Positions 1-11,100 of a DNA stretch of 64,000 nucleotides are shown piece after piece. The translations under genes were made by a program, and so were the position numbers. Within the stretch, counting starts at the first letter, position 1. The number at the start of each line of letters is the position of its first letter. Source of the DNA: Pseudomonas orientalis (GTDB lineage Bacteria; Pseudomonadota; Gammaproteobacteria; Pseudomonadales; Pseudomonadaceae). Below the pieces are notes generated by a model that was not told the origin of the DNA, made no database searches, and saw only the letters and a program-made list of their open reading frames with translations. Location of the stretch: positions 961,001-1,025,000 of the forward strand of contig NZ_CP094351.1 of assembly GCF_022807995.1 (NCBI RefSeq). Reading direction: 5' to 3'.

Positions 1-1115
1 AGTTGCTCGGCGCTGACCGGTGCTTCGTCGATTTCCAGGCCTTGCTTGTTCAACAGGCTGCCCAGCTCGACCATGACCCAGTTGGCCGCCAGCTTGGCGT
101 CGCCGGCAATGCTTACGACTTTCTCGAAGTAGTTCGCTTGTTCGCGGCTGGAGGCCAGCACGCTGGCATCGTAGACCGACAGGCCGAACTGCGCCTGGAA
201 GCGCTCGCGTTTCTGCTGCGGCAACTCCGGCAGGGTGGCGCGGATATCGCTGAGGAACGAGTCTTCCAGCACCACCGGCAACAGGTCCGGGTCGGGGAAG
301 TAACGGTAGTCGTTGGCTTCCTCCTTGCTGCGCATGGCGCGGGTTTCGTCTTTGTTCGGATCGTACAGGCGAGTTTGCTGGATGACCTTGCCACCGTCCT
401 CGATCAGTTCGATCTGGCGACGCACTTCGCTGTTGATCGCCTTCTCGATGAAGCGGAACGAGTTGACGTTCTTGATCTCGCAGCGGGTGCCGTATTCGGT
501 CTGCCCCTTGGGACGGATCGACACGTTGCAGTCGCAGCGCAGCGAACCTTCGGCCATGTTGCCGTCGCAGATGCCCAGGTAGCGCACCAGCGCGTGGATC
601 GTCTTGACGTAGGCCACGGCTTCCTTGGCGCTGCGCATGTCCGGCTCGGAGACGATTTCCAGCAACGGCGTGCCGGCACGGTTCAGGTCGATGCCGGTCG
701 CGCCCGGGAATTCTTCGTGCAGACTCTTGCCGGCGTCTTCTTCCAGGTGCGCACGGGTCACGCCGACACGCTTGATGGTGCCGTCTTCCAGGGGGATGTC
801 CAGATGGCCCTTGCCGACGATCGGCAATTCCATCTGGCTGATCTGGTAGCCCTTGGGCAGGTCCGGGTAGAAGTAGTTCTTGCGCGCAAACACATTGTGC
901 TGCCCGATCTCGGCGTCAATCGCCAGGCCGAACATCACCGCCATGCGCACCGCTTCCTGGTTCAGTACCGGCAGCACGCCGGGCATGCCCAGGTCCACCA
1001 GGCTCGCCTGAGTGTTAGGCTCGGAGCCAAACGTGGTGGCGCTACCGGAGAAAATCTTCGATTGGGTGGCGAGCTGGGTATGAATCTCCAGCCCGATCAC
1101 AACTTCCCATTGCAT
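1..1115 (-). CDS. gatB: Aspartyl/glutamyl-tRNA amidotransferase subunit B (partial, C-terminus outside window)
   Basis: GatB is the kinase and amidotransferase subunit of GatCAB. It activates the side chain of Glu-tRNA(Gln) or Asp-tRNA(Asn) and amidates it with ammonia channelled from GatA. The reverse strand reads [15 protein letters not shown] from an ATG at 1115, the classic GatB N-terminus, and stays open to the window edge, giving about 371 of the usual 480 or so residues. The start lies 10 bases after the gatA stop codon, so the operon order is gatC-gatA-gatB. The C-terminal part, including the YqeY-like tail, lies outside the window. The identification is secure; only the truncation by the window is unusual. 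Confidence 0.95.
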   Translation of the reverse strand, partial: MQWEVVIGLEIHTQLATQSKIFSGSATTFGSEPNTQASLVDLGMPGVLPVLNQEAVRMAVMFGLAIDAEIGQHNVFARKNYFYPDLPKGYQISQMELPIVGKGHLDIPLEDGTIKRVGVTRAHLEEDAGKSLHEEFPGATGIDLNRAGTPLLEIVSEPDMRSAKEAVAYVKTIHALVRYLGICDGNMAEGSLRCDCNVSIRPKGQTEYGTRCEIKNVNSFRFIEKAINSEVRRQIELIEDGGKVIQQTRLYDPNKDETRAMRSKEEANDYRYFPDPDLLPVVLEDSFLSDIRATLPELPQQKRERFQAQFGLSVYDASVLASSREQANYFEKVVSIAGDAKLAANWVMVELGSLLNKQGLEIDEAPVSAEQ

Positions 1116-1125
1116 AGTGTTCTCC

Positions 1126-2577
1126 TCAGAAGCCGGTAGGGGTGCGGGTGTGCCAGTCGGTGTGCAACTGGTACTGGTGCGCCACATTGAGCAGGCGGCC
1201 TTCCTGGAAATACGGGGCGAGCAATTGCACGCCGACCGGCAGGCCATCGACGAAACCGGCGGGCATGGACAAGCCCGGCAAGCCCGCGAGGTTGGCGGTG
1301 ATGGTGTAGAGGTCTTCCAGATACTCGGCGATTGGGTCGCCGGTCTTGGCGCCGATCTTCCATGCCGGGTTCGGCGTGGTCGGGCCGAGGATCACGTCGA
1401 CTTCTTCAAAGGCCGCCATGAAGTCGTTCTTGATCAGGCGACGGATTTTCTGCGCCTTGAGGTAGTACGCATCGTAGTAGCCGGCGGACAGGGCATAGGC
1501 ACCGACCATGATCCGGCGCTGGACTTCACTGCCGAAGCCTTCGCCACGGGAGCGTTTGTACAGGTCGATCAGGTCCTTGGGATTTTCGCAGCGATAGCCG
1601 AAGCGTACGCCGTCGAAACGCGACAGGTTCGAAGACGCTTCTGCCGGTGCGATCACGTAGTAGGCGGGAATCGCGTGCTGGTTGTTCGGCAGGCTGATTT
1701 CCTTGATCACCGCGCCAAGCTTTTCCAGCTCCTTGATGCTGTTGTGCACCAGGTCGGCGATACGCGGGTCCAGGCCGGCGCTGAAATACTCTTTTGGTAC
1801 GCCGATGCGCAGGCCCTTGACCGAGGTGTTCAGGCTGGCGCTGTAGTCCGGCACGGGTTCATCGATGCTGGTGGAGTCCTGTTTATCGAAGCCTGCCATG
1901 CCTTGTAACAATATTGCGCAGTCTTCGGCGGTGCGTGCCAATGGGCCGCCCTGATCCAGGCTGGAAGCGTAGGCGATCATGCCCCAGCGGGAAACGCGAC
2001 CGTAGGTCGGCTTCAGGCCGGTGAGGTTGGTGAACGCTGCCGGCTGGCGGATCGAACCGCCGGTGTCGGTCGCCGTAGCGGCCGGCAGGAAGCGTGCAGC
2101 CACGGCTGCGGCCGAACCACCGGAGGAACCGCCGGGAACGTGGTCCAGGTTCCACGGGTTTTTCACCGCGCCGTAGTAGCTCGACTCGTTGGCCGAACCC
2201 ATGGCGAATTCGTCCATGTTGGTCTTGCCCAGGGTCACGGCGCCGGCGGTGGCCAGTTTGGAGACCACGGTAGCGTCGTAGGGCGCCTTGAAATTGTCGA
2301 GCATCTTCGAGCCGCAACTGGTGCGAATGCCCTGGGTGCAGAACAGGTCCTTGTGGGCAATGGGTGCGCCCAGCAATGCGCCGTGTTCGCCGTTGGCGCG
2401 ACGTGCGTCGGCGGCCTTGGCCTGGCTCAGGGCCAGCTCCTCGGTAAGGCTGATGAAGCTGTTGACCTTGGGATCGTGCTTGGCGATACGCGCCAGCAGG
2501 GTTTTGGTCAGCTCTTCGCTGGAAAACGTTTTGTCGGCGAGACCGCGGGCGATCTCGGCCAGAGTCATGTGATGCAT
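1126..2577 (-). CDS. gatA: Aspartyl/glutamyl-tRNA amidotransferase subunit A
   Basis: GatA is the glutaminase of GatCAB; it releases ammonia from glutamine for amidation of mischarged tRNA by GatB. The 483-residue product is the normal length and belongs to the amidase-signature family. The Gly/Ser-rich stretch [15 protein letters not shown] carries the catalytic serines, the upstream AHKDLF supplies the lysine of the Ser-cisSer-Lys triad, and [11 protein letters not shown] follows. The start [10 protein letters not shown] could also be read from the second Met three codons later. It sits 16 bases after gatC and 10 bases before gatB in a tight operon. Confidence 0.97.
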   Translation of the reverse strand: MHHMTLAEIARGLADKTFSSEELTKTLLARIAKHDPKVNSFISLTEELALSQAKAADARRANGEHGALLGAPIAHKDLFCTQGIRTSCGSKMLDNFKAPYDATVVSKLATAGAVTLGKTNMDEFAMGSANESSYYGAVKNPWNLDHVPGGSSGGSAAAVAARFLPAATATDTGGSIRQPAAFTNLTGLKPTYGRVSRWGMIAYASSLDQGGPLARTAEDCAILLQGMAGFDKQDSTSIDEPVPDYSASLNTSVKGLRIGVPKEYFSAGLDPRIADLVHNSIKELEKLGAVIKEISLPNNQHAIPAYYVIAPAEASSNLSRFDGVRFGYRCENPKDLIDLYKRSRGEGFGSEVQRRIMVGAYALSAGYYDAYYLKAQKIRRLIKNDFMAAFEEVDVILGPTTPNPAWKIGAKTGDPIAEYLEDLYTITANLAGLPGLSMPAGFVDGLPVGVQLLAPYFQEGRLLNVAHQYQLHTDWHTRTPTGF

Positions 2578-2593
2578 GAAAGGCTCTTTCCCT

Positions 2594-2881
2594 TTAGTCG
2601 ATGACTTTCGGAACCAGGTACAGGCCGTTTTCGACCGCTGGCGCGATGGACTGGTAGGCCTCGCGGTTATTGCGCTCGGTCACGACGTCGGCGCGCAGGC
2701 GCTGACTGGCTTCCAGCGGGTGAGCCAGAGGCTCGATGCCGTCGGTATCGACGGCCTGCATTTGGTCAACCAGCCCGAGAATGCTGTTCAGGGCTGCGGT
2801 GGTCTGTGGAAGATCGGCGTCATTGAGGCCAAGCGAGGCCAGATGCGCGATTTTTTCCACGTCGGAGCGTTCAAGCGCCAT
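2594..2881 (-). CDS. gatC: Aspartyl/glutamyl-tRNA amidotransferase subunit C
   Basis: GatC is the small subunit that wraps around GatA and GatB and stabilises the amidotransferase. The 95-residue product starts [19 protein letters not shown] and contains the family-typical segment [22 protein letters not shown]. It is the first gene of the gatCAB operon and is divergent from mreB, with about 210 bases between them that must hold both promoters. Length and context match the family. Confidence 0.95.
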   Translation of the reverse strand: MALERSDVEKIAHLASLGLNDADLPQTTAALNSILGLVDQMQAVDTDGIEPLAHPLEASQRLRADVVTERNNREAYQSIAPAVENGLYLVPKVID

Positions 2882-3079
2882 GGGATTCTCCAGTGGAAAA
2901 CAGAACGGAGGGCGTCCGTGTGTTAGATTGTCGGAACACTACCGCATTTCTACGGTCATAAGGCCGCGATTGTGGGGGTTGGTGCACAGAAAGTCGGCCA
3001 ATTTAGCACATTGGCGCCTTGCCCAAAATCCCTGTCGTTGTTAGAGTTTGCCGCACTTTTTTACCCACGCGTTGCCTAG

Positions 3080-4129
<1,050 letters not shown>

Positions 4130-4158
4130 GATTGCCTGGACGGTTCATGCTGGATCGG

Positions 4159-4184
4159 CAGGCGGCACTTTGCAGTGCCGCCTG
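4159..4184 (+). terminator. Perfect 11-bp hairpin between mreB and mreC (probable partial terminator)
   Basis: The arms CAGGCGGCACT (4159-4169) and AGTGCCGCCTG (4174-4184) pair perfectly around a TTGC loop, 30 bases after the mreB stop. The sequence after it, TTGGCGTTTATC, is only moderately T-rich, so termination is probably partial. This would make much more MreB than MreC and MreD. Confidence 0.55.
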
Positions 4185-4268
4185 TTGGCGTTTATCTTCT
4201 TCAATCTGCATCCAGGCCGGTTTGATGCCGTATGAATAAAGAGAACATTTGCCTGGGAGGAGCGGCCT

Positions 4269-5363
4269 ATTAAACCGCTCTTTGCCAAAGGCCCCTCATT
4301 GGGCGTGCGCTTGTTGGTGCTGACCGTGCTTTCGGTCGCGCTGATGGTGGTCGATGCGCGCTTTTCGCTGCTCAAGCCTGTGCGTAGCCAGATGTCGCTG
4401 GTGTTGATGCAGACTTACTGGATCACCGACCTGCCGCAGCGTCTCTACCAGGGCGTGGCCAGCCAATTCGGCAGCCGCACCGAACTGGTCGCCGAAAACG
4501 AAAAACTCAAGACCGAGAACCTGCTGTTGCAGGGCCGCATGCAAAAGCTCGCAGCCCTCACCGAGCAGAACGTTCGGCTGCGTGAGTTGCTCAACTCTTC
4601 GGCACTGGTCAACGAAAAAGTCGAAGTGGCCGAATTGATCGGCATGGACCCCAACCCCTTTACCCATCGCATCATCATCAACAAGGGCGAACGCGACGGC
4701 GTTGTGCTCGGCCAGCCGGTGCTCGATGCCCGCGGCCTGATGGGCCAGGTGGTTGAATTGATGCCCTACACTTCGCGCGTCCTGCTGTTGACGGACACCA
4801 CTCACAGCATCCCCGTGCAGGTCAATCGCAACGGCTTGCGCGCCATTGCCAGCGGCACCGGTAATCCGGAACGCCTGGAGTTGCGGCACGTGGCCGATAC
4901 CGCCGATATCAAGGAAGGCGACCTGCTGGTCAGCTCCGGCCTGGGTCAGCGCTTTCCGGCGGGCTACCCGGTGGCCACGGTCAAGGAGGTCATCCACGAT
5001 TCCGGCCAGCCGTTTGCCATTGTGCGTGCCGTCCCGACTGCCGCGTTGAACCGCAGCCGCTACCTGCTGCTGGTGTTCAGCGACAACCGCACCCCGGAAG
5101 AGCGCGCCAACGACGCCGCCCAGGCTCAGGAAGCGGAAGACAAGCAGAACGGCACCGCCCCCGTGATTCCCGCCACCGTGCCTAAACCGGCGTTCGTGGG
5201 GCCACCGGCGCCTGCGACCGTACCCGCAACCGCAGCGCCTGTCGCCACACCGGCCAAGCCCGCCGCACACAGCGCACGCCCGGCGAAACCGGCGGCAACC
5301 ACCGCGCCTGCCGCGAGGCCCGCGACCACCGCCCCGGCCACGACGCGGCAGAGGGAGGAATAA
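4269..5363 (+). CDS. mreC: Cell shape protein MreC, probable AUU start
   Basis: MreC is a bitopic inner-membrane protein whose periplasmic beta-barrel domain activates PBP2 and RodA. No ATG, GTG or TTG lies at the expected start. A strong Shine-Dalgarno GGGAGGAG (4255-4262) sits six bases before ATT at 4269, and the reading from there, (M)KPLFAKGPSLGVRLLV, aligns residue for residue with the start of E. coli MreC (MKPIFSRGPSLQIRL). A TTG at 4299 is an alternative but would remove the conserved cytoplasmic tail. A membrane helix follows (about residues 12-30), then a coiled coil near 70-110 and the MreC core. The last 75 or so residues are a low-complexity Ala/Pro/Thr tail. The stop overlaps the mreD start. 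Confidence 0.9.
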   Translation: MKPLFAKGPSLGVRLLVLTVLSVALMVVDARFSLLKPVRSQMSLVLMQTYWITDLPQRLYQGVASQFGSRTELVAENEKLKTENLLLQGRMQKLAALTEQNVRLRELLNSSALVNEKVEVAELIGMDPNPFTHRIIINKGERDGVVLGQPVLDARGLMGQVVELMPYTSRVLLLTDTTHSIPVQVNRNGLRAIASGTGNPERLELRHVADTADIKEGDLLVSSGLGQRFPAGYPVATVKEVIHDSGQPFAIVRAVPTAALNRSRYLLLVFSDNRTPEERANDAAQAQEAEDKQNGTAPVIPATVPKPAFVGPPAPATVPATAAPVATPAKPAAHSARPAKPAATTAPAARPATTAPATTRQREE

Positions 5364-5851
5364 TGGCCAGCACTCATTCACGCAATGGCTGGGTGGTCTG
5401 GTTGACCTTTGCGGTCGGCTTGCTGCTCAGCGTGTCACCGCTGCCGCAATTCATGGAAATCCTGCGCCCGCTGTGGCTGGCGCTGCTGCTGGCGTTCTGG
5501 TCGTTGCACCTGCCGCACAAGGTGGGCATGGTCACGGCGATGTGCCTGGGCCTGGCGGAGGATGTGCTCTATGGCACCTTGCTCGGCCAGAATGCGTTGA
5601 TCCTGACCCTGATTACCTTCCTGGTGCTGTCGTTGCAGCAGCGCTTGCGTATGTTCCCGATGTGGCAGCAGTGCCTGGTGATCCTGGTGATCTTCGGCCT
5701 GGCGCAGCTTGTTCAACTCTGGCTCAGTGCCTTGACCGGCAATCGCCAGCCGACCCTGGCGCTGGTGTTGCCGGCGCTGGTCAGCGCGTTGCTGTGGCCC
5801 TGGGTCAGTTTCGGCCTGCGTGGGTTACGTCGTCGCTATAAAATCAATTGA
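5363..5851 (+). CDS. mreD: Cell shape protein MreD
   Basis: MreD is a small integral membrane partner of MreC in the elongasome. The 162-residue product is almost wholly hydrophobic, with about five predicted membrane helices, and has the conserved segment [19 protein letters not shown]. Its ATG overlaps the mreC stop in the arrangement TAATG, which implies translational coupling. Length and position match the family. Confidence 0.95.
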   Translation: MASTHSRNGWVVWLTFAVGLLLSVSPLPQFMEILRPLWLALLLAFWSLHLPHKVGMVTAMCLGLAEDVLYGTLLGQNALILTLITFLVLSLQQRLRMFPMWQQCLVILVIFGLAQLVQLWLSALTGNRQPTLALVLPALVSALLWPWVSFGLRGLRRRYKIN

Positions 5852-5901
5852 TGGATTGCGAGGCTCTGCCTGGTTATCGAACCCTACAGGGAGAGTCTGC
5901 A

Positions 5902-6498
5902 ATGAATACGCTTTATCTGGCCTCGGGCTCCCCGCGCCGCCGTGAGTTGCTGACCCAGATCGGTGTGCCTTTCACCGTGGTCAGCGCCGTCATCGATGAA
6001 ACGCCTCTAACCAACGAAACCCCTGTGGCCTATGTCGAGCGCCTGGCGCGAAGCAAGGCCGCCGCGGGTTTCGCTGCGCTTGGGCAAACCACGGGTATCT
6101 GCGTATTGGGTGCCGATACGGCGGTTATCGTGAATGGCAAAATTCTCGGCAAACCGGTGGACCAGGCTGATGCCCTGGCGATGTTGATGGCCCTGGCGGG
6201 GCGTGAACATGAAGTCCTCACGGCCATTGCACTGAACGACGGCCAGCGCTGTGAAACCCGTTGTGTCAGCAGCCGTGTTGCGTTTCGCGACATTTCCGTT
6301 CAGGAGGCTACGACCTACTGGCACAGCGGCGAACCCCGGGACAAGGCAGGCGGCTATGCTATCCAGGGGCTTGGCTCGGTGTTCGTGACCGGACTCAATG
6401 GCAGCTATTCCGCCGTGGTCGGCTTGCCAGTGTGCGAAACCGCGCAACTGCTGAGCCAATTCGGCATACCCTGTTGGCAAAACCTTACCGCGCGCTGA
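5902..6498 (+). CDS. maf: Maf-family nucleoside triphosphate pyrophosphatase (dTTP/UTP type)
   Basis: Maf proteins hydrolyse non-canonical or pyrimidine nucleoside triphosphates to the monophosphate plus pyrophosphate and have been linked to septum inhibition. The product starts [17 protein letters not shown], the family signature loop, and contains [18 protein letters not shown] with the catalytic acidic residue, and [16 protein letters not shown]. At 198 residues it is full length. I chose the ATG at 5902, after AGGGAGAG, over an in-frame ATG at 5848 because family alignments begin here. The sequence suggests the YhdE-like dTTP/UTP subgroup, an inference from similarity. Confidence 0.92.
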   Translation: MNTLYLASGSPRRRELLTQIGVPFTVVSAVIDETPLTNETPVAYVERLARSKAAAGFAALGQTTGICVLGADTAVIVNGKILGKPVDQADALAMLMALAGREHEVLTAIALNDGQRCETRCVSSRVAFRDISVQEATTYWHSGEPRDKAGGYAIQGLGSVFVTGLNGSYSAVVGLPVCETAQLLSQFGIPCWQNLTAR

Positions 6499-6568
6499 GC
6501 ACCTTACTTTCGCGCCAAGCCATAAGCGATCGGTCACTATTGTGAAAACGCCTGAACGAGACCCAGCC

Positions 6569-8026
6569 ATGAGTGAAGAGATTCTGATCAATATCACGCC
6601 GATGGAATCGCGCGTGGCGGTGGTAGAGAACGGTGTTCTGCAAGAAGTGCATGTGGAGCGTACCCAGAAGCGCGGGATCGTCGGCAACATCTATAAAGGC
6701 AAGGTGGTACGCGTATTGCCGGGCATGCAGGCAGCCTTCGTCGACATCGGCCTGGACCGCGCCGCGTTTATCCACGCTTCGGAAATCTCCCTGCGCGAAG
6801 GCCCGGCGGTGGAAAGCATCAGCGCCCTGGTGCACGAAGGGCAGAGCCTGGTGGTGCAGGTCACCAAGGACCCCATCGGTTCCAAGGGCGCCCGGCTGAC
6901 CACTCAACTGTCGATTCCTTCGCGGTACCTGGTGTACATGCCGCGTACGGCCCATGTGGGTATTTCTCTCAAGATCGAAGATGAAGCCGAACGCGAGCGC
7001 CTGAAGAAGGTGGTCAGCGACTGTGTGGCCGCCGAAGGCATCAAGGAAGCCGGTGGCTTTATCCTGCGCACCGCCGCCGAAGGGGCGGGCGCCGATGAAA
7101 TCCTGATGGACATCCGTTACCTGCGACGCCTGTGGGATCAGATTGATGTACAGATCAAGACGATTGGCGCACCAAGCGTCATCTATGAAGACCTTGGCCT
7201 GGCGTTGCGAACCTTGCGCGATCTGGTCAGCCCAAAAATCGAGAAAATTCGCATCGACTCGCGGGAAACCTTCCAGCGCACCACGCAATTTGTCGCCGAA
7301 CTGATGCCGGAAATTGCCGACCGCCTGGAGCATTATCCAGGCGAACGGCCGATCTTCGACCTGTATGGCGTCGAAGACGAAATCCAGAAAGCCCTGGAAC
7401 GCAAGGTCCCGCTCAAATCCGGCGGCTATCTGGTGGTGGACCCGGCGGAAGCCATGACCACCATCGACGTCAACACCGGCGCGTTCGTGGGCCACCGCAA
7501 CCTCGAAGAAACCATCTTCAAGACCAACCTCGAAGCGGCCACCGCGATTGCGCGCCAACTGCGCCTGCGCAACCTGGGCGGCATCATCATCATCGACTTC
7601 ATCGACATGGAGGACGGCGAACACCAACGGCAGGTCCTGCGCACCCTCGAAAAGCAGTTGGAGCGCGACCACGCCAAGACCAACATCATTGGCATCACCG
7701 AGCTGGGCCTGGTGCAGATGACCCGCAAGCGCACCCGCGAAAGCCTTGAACAGGTGCTGTGCGAACCCTGCAGCAGTTGCCAGGGACGCGGCAAGTTGAA
7801 AACACCGGAAACGGTTTGCTACGAGATTTTCCGCGAAATCCTGCGGGAGGCACGCGCCTACCAGGCCGAAGGTTATAGAGTGCTCGCCAATCAGAAAGTG
7901 GTGGACCGCCTGCTGGATGAAGAGTCGGGTAACGTCGCTGAACTGGAGGGCTTTATCGGGCGCACCATTCGTTTTCAGGTCGAAACCATGTACTCCCAGG
8001 AACAATACGACGTGGTGCTGCTCTGA
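6569..8026 (+). CDS. rng: Ribonuclease G
   Basis: RNase G is the RNase E paralogue that matures the 5' end of 16S rRNA and decays some mRNAs. The 485-residue product starts MSEEILINITPMESRVAVV, as in E. coli. It has an S1 domain (about residues 35-125) beginning GNIYKGKVVRVLPGMQAAFV, the metal-binding catalytic aspartates at D300 (TTIDVNTG) and D343 (IIIIDFIDM), and the zinc-link cysteines C398, C401 and C404. It lacks the long RNase E degradosome scaffold, which separates it from rne. An upstream GTG at 6542 is open in frame but adds nine non-conserved residues. Confidence 0.96.
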   Translation: MSEEILINITPMESRVAVVENGVLQEVHVERTQKRGIVGNIYKGKVVRVLPGMQAAFVDIGLDRAAFIHASEISLREGPAVESISALVHEGQSLVVQVTKDPIGSKGARLTTQLSIPSRYLVYMPRTAHVGISLKIEDEAERERLKKVVSDCVAAEGIKEAGGFILRTAAEGAGADEILMDIRYLRRLWDQIDVQIKTIGAPSVIYEDLGLALRTLRDLVSPKIEKIRIDSRETFQRTTQFVAELMPEIADRLEHYPGERPIFDLYGVEDEIQKALERKVPLKSGGYLVVDPAEAMTTIDVNTGAFVGHRNLEETIFKTNLEAATAIARQLRLRNLGGIIIIDFIDMEDGEHQRQVLRTLEKQLERDHAKTNIIGITELGLVQMTRKRTRESLEQVLCEPCSSCQGRGKLKTPETVCYEIFREILREARAYQAEGYRVLANQKVVDRLLDEESGNVAELEGFIGRTIRFQVETMYSQEQYDVVLL

Positions 8027-8102
8027 TCCCCATTCGTTTTCTCTTTTCGAGACCGACAGGCGCAGACCTGTGGTCCGACTACTGCCTTGAGGGTCGCCTG
8101 AC

Positions 8103-11100
8103 ATGGAGCGTCTGATACGCTTTTTTGCCGCTTTGACCCGTTGGGGGCTGTGCCTGTGTGCGTTGCTGCTGGTAGTGGCGGCGGTGTACGTAAGCCTGGG
8201 CCGTGAATTGACCCCGCTGGTGGCCGAGTACCGCGCTGAAGTCGAAGCCAAGGCCCAGGCTGCGGTGCAGATGCCGCTGCATATCGGTAGCCTCGAGGGA
8301 CGCTGGAAAGGATTTGCGCCAATATTGCTGGCCCATGACGTAATGGTCGGCGAGGGGAGCAGTGCGTTGCGTCTGGACCAGGTTGAGGTGGTGCCCGACC
8401 TCTGGGCCAGCCTGATGGCTCGTGAAGTGCGCATCGCGCACCTGCAAGTCAGCGGCTTGCAGTTGAGCGTCAAGGAAGACAAGGAGGGTCGCTGGGCGCT
8501 GCAAGGCTTGCCGATACCGGATGACCAGCCCCTGGACCCGCAGCAACTGCTCACCCGCATGCAAATGGTCAAGCGCGTATCGGTGCTGGACAGCCAGGTA
8601 ACGCTGCAACCGTTTGACCGCGCGCCGGTGACCGTGACGTATGTAGGCCTGAACCTGCACACCGGTACGACCCGGCAACGCGTGGACGCGCGCCTGACAC
8701 TGCCCGACGGCCAACCGCTCGCCCTGAGCCTGCGCAGCCGCATGCGCGCCAGCCAATGGAAAGATGCCGAGGTCGAGGCCTACTTGAGCCTCCCTCAAAG
8801 CGACTGGGCTCAGTGGATTCCGTCCCGGCTGACCCGGCAATGGAAGCTCACCCAGCTCAAGGCCGGCGGTGAGTTCTGGCTCAACTGGGCCAACGGCACC
8901 GTGCAAAGCGCGGTGGTGCGCCTTGATTCGCCGCAAGTGAAAGGCAGCTACGCCGAGCGTAAGCCGGTCCATATCGAGAACCTGGCGCTCACCGCTTATG
9001 TGCAACGCAGCGACGGCGGTCTCAAGGTGCTGTTTGATTCGCTGGCCATGAATATCGGCGAAACCCGCTGGGAATCGCGCCTGCAACTGCAGCAGAGCCT
9101 GGCCACCGATAAAGATCAGGAAGTCTGGAAGCTTCAGGCCGACCGGCTCGACCTGACCCCCATCACTCCACTGCTCAATGCCCTGGCACCACTGCCGGAA
9201 GGTTTCGCCAAGGCCGTCGAGCATCTGAAAGCCACCGGTCTGTTGCGCAATGTGCTCGTGGACTACCGTCCAGAGGACAGCACCGATCAAAAAGTCAGTT
9301 TTGCCGCCAACCTCGAGCGTGTCGGTTTTGACGCCTACTTCGGCGCACCGGCCGCGCGCAATGTGTCCGGCAGCATCAGCGGCGACCTGGGCCATGGCGA
9401 GTTGCGCATGGACAGCAAGGACTTTTCCCTGCACCTGTCGCCGATCTTCGCCAAGCCATGGCAGTACATCCAGGCCAATGCGCGCCTGACCTGGACGCTG
9501 GACAAGCAGGGTTTCACCCTGGTCGCGCCGTATATCAAAGTGCTGGGGGAGGAAGGCAAGGTCGCTGCGGACTTCCTGATTCGCCTGCATTTCGACCATA
9601 GCCAGGAGGACTACATGGACCTGCGGGTCGGTATGGTCGACGGCGATGGTCGTTTCACCCCCAAGTATCTGCCGGCAGTGTTGAGCCCGGCGCTGGATGA
9701 ATGGTTGCGCACGGCGATCCTCAAAGGCGCGGTAGATGAAGGTTTCTTCCAGTACCAGGGCTCCCTGAGCCACAACGCGCTGCCGGCCTCACGCAATATC
9801 AGCCTGTTTTTCAAGGTGCATGATGCCGAGCTGGCGTTCCAGCCGGGCTGGCCCCATGTGAGCAAGGTCAACGGGGAGGTGTTCGTCGAGGAGAGCGGCG
9901 TGCGCATTCTGGCCAGCAAAGGGCAGTTGCTCGATACCCAGGTCAAGGACGTCTACGTCAATATCCCCCACGCACCGGCCGGCCAAGACAGCCATCTGCT
10001 GCTCACCGGCGGATTCTCCGGTGGTTTGGGCGATGGTCTGAAAATCCTCCAGGAAGCGCCGATCGGCACCGCCTCCACCTTTGCGGGCTGGAAGGGCGAG
10101 GGCAACCTGCAAGGCAGCCTGGACCTGGATGTGCCTCTGGCCAAGGGCACCGAACCCAAGATCGTGGTCGACTTCAAGACCGACAAGGCGCGCCTGCAAC
10201 TGGCCGAGCCCACCCTGGACCTGACCCAGCTCAAGGGTGACTTCCGTTTCGACAGCGCCAAGGGCTTGAGCGGCCAGTCTATTTCGGCCCAGGCGTTCGA
10301 TCGCCCGATCACCGCGCAGATTTTTGCCGAGGGCAAGCCCGGCGCTATCAGCACCCGCGTGACCGCCAAGGGCCAGGTCACGGTCAAGCGGCTTACGGAC
10401 TGGTTGAAAATCAGCCAGCCGCTGCCGGTGTCCGGCGATATTCCGTACCAGCTGCAAGTCATCCTCGACGGCGCGGACAGTCAGCTGATGGTCGACTCCA
10501 ACCTCAAGGGCGTTGCGGTGGATCTGCCGGCGCCGTTCGGCATGCCGGCGAGCCAGGGCCGTGACAGTACGTTTCGCATGACCTTGCAGGGCGCCGAGCG
10601 GCGTTACTGGTTTGATTACGGTGAGCTGGCGAATTTCACCTTTGCGGCGCCGCCGGATAACTTCAACGATGGCCGCGGCGAATTGTTCCTCGGCGATGGC
10701 GATGCGGTATTGCCCGGCGCCAAGGGGCTGCGCGTTCGCGGAGTGCTCTCCGAGCTGGACGTCGATCCGTGGAGAAAGCTGGCGAACCGTTACGCGGGTA
10801 ACGATCCGGGCGGCAGTGCCAGGCAACTGCTCAGCGGTGCCGATTTCAAGGTGGGCAAGCTGACCGGTTTCGGTACCCGGTTCGACCAGGTCAAACTGCA
10901 ACTGGATCGCAAGCCCGTGGCCTGGGGCCTGCAGTTCGACAGCCAGCAAGCCAAGGGCACGGTGAATCTGCCGGACGCCAAGGGCGCCCCTATTGCCGTC
11001 AACCTGCAATACGTGAAGCTGCCCGCCGTAGACCCTACCGTGCAGGCTGACGAAAATGCGCCGGACCCGTTGGCCGATATCGATCCCAAGGATATCCCCG

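Noticed and set aside
3..1139. Plus-strand open frame of 378 residues
   Set aside because: It is the antisense of gatB, whose N-terminus [15 protein letters not shown] is clear on the minus strand.
6485..8743. Open frame of 752 residues on the minus strand over rng and yhdP
   Set aside because: It lies opposite two well-recognised genes and has low-complexity Arg/Ser/Ala/Gln composition typical of antisense frames in GC-rich DNA.
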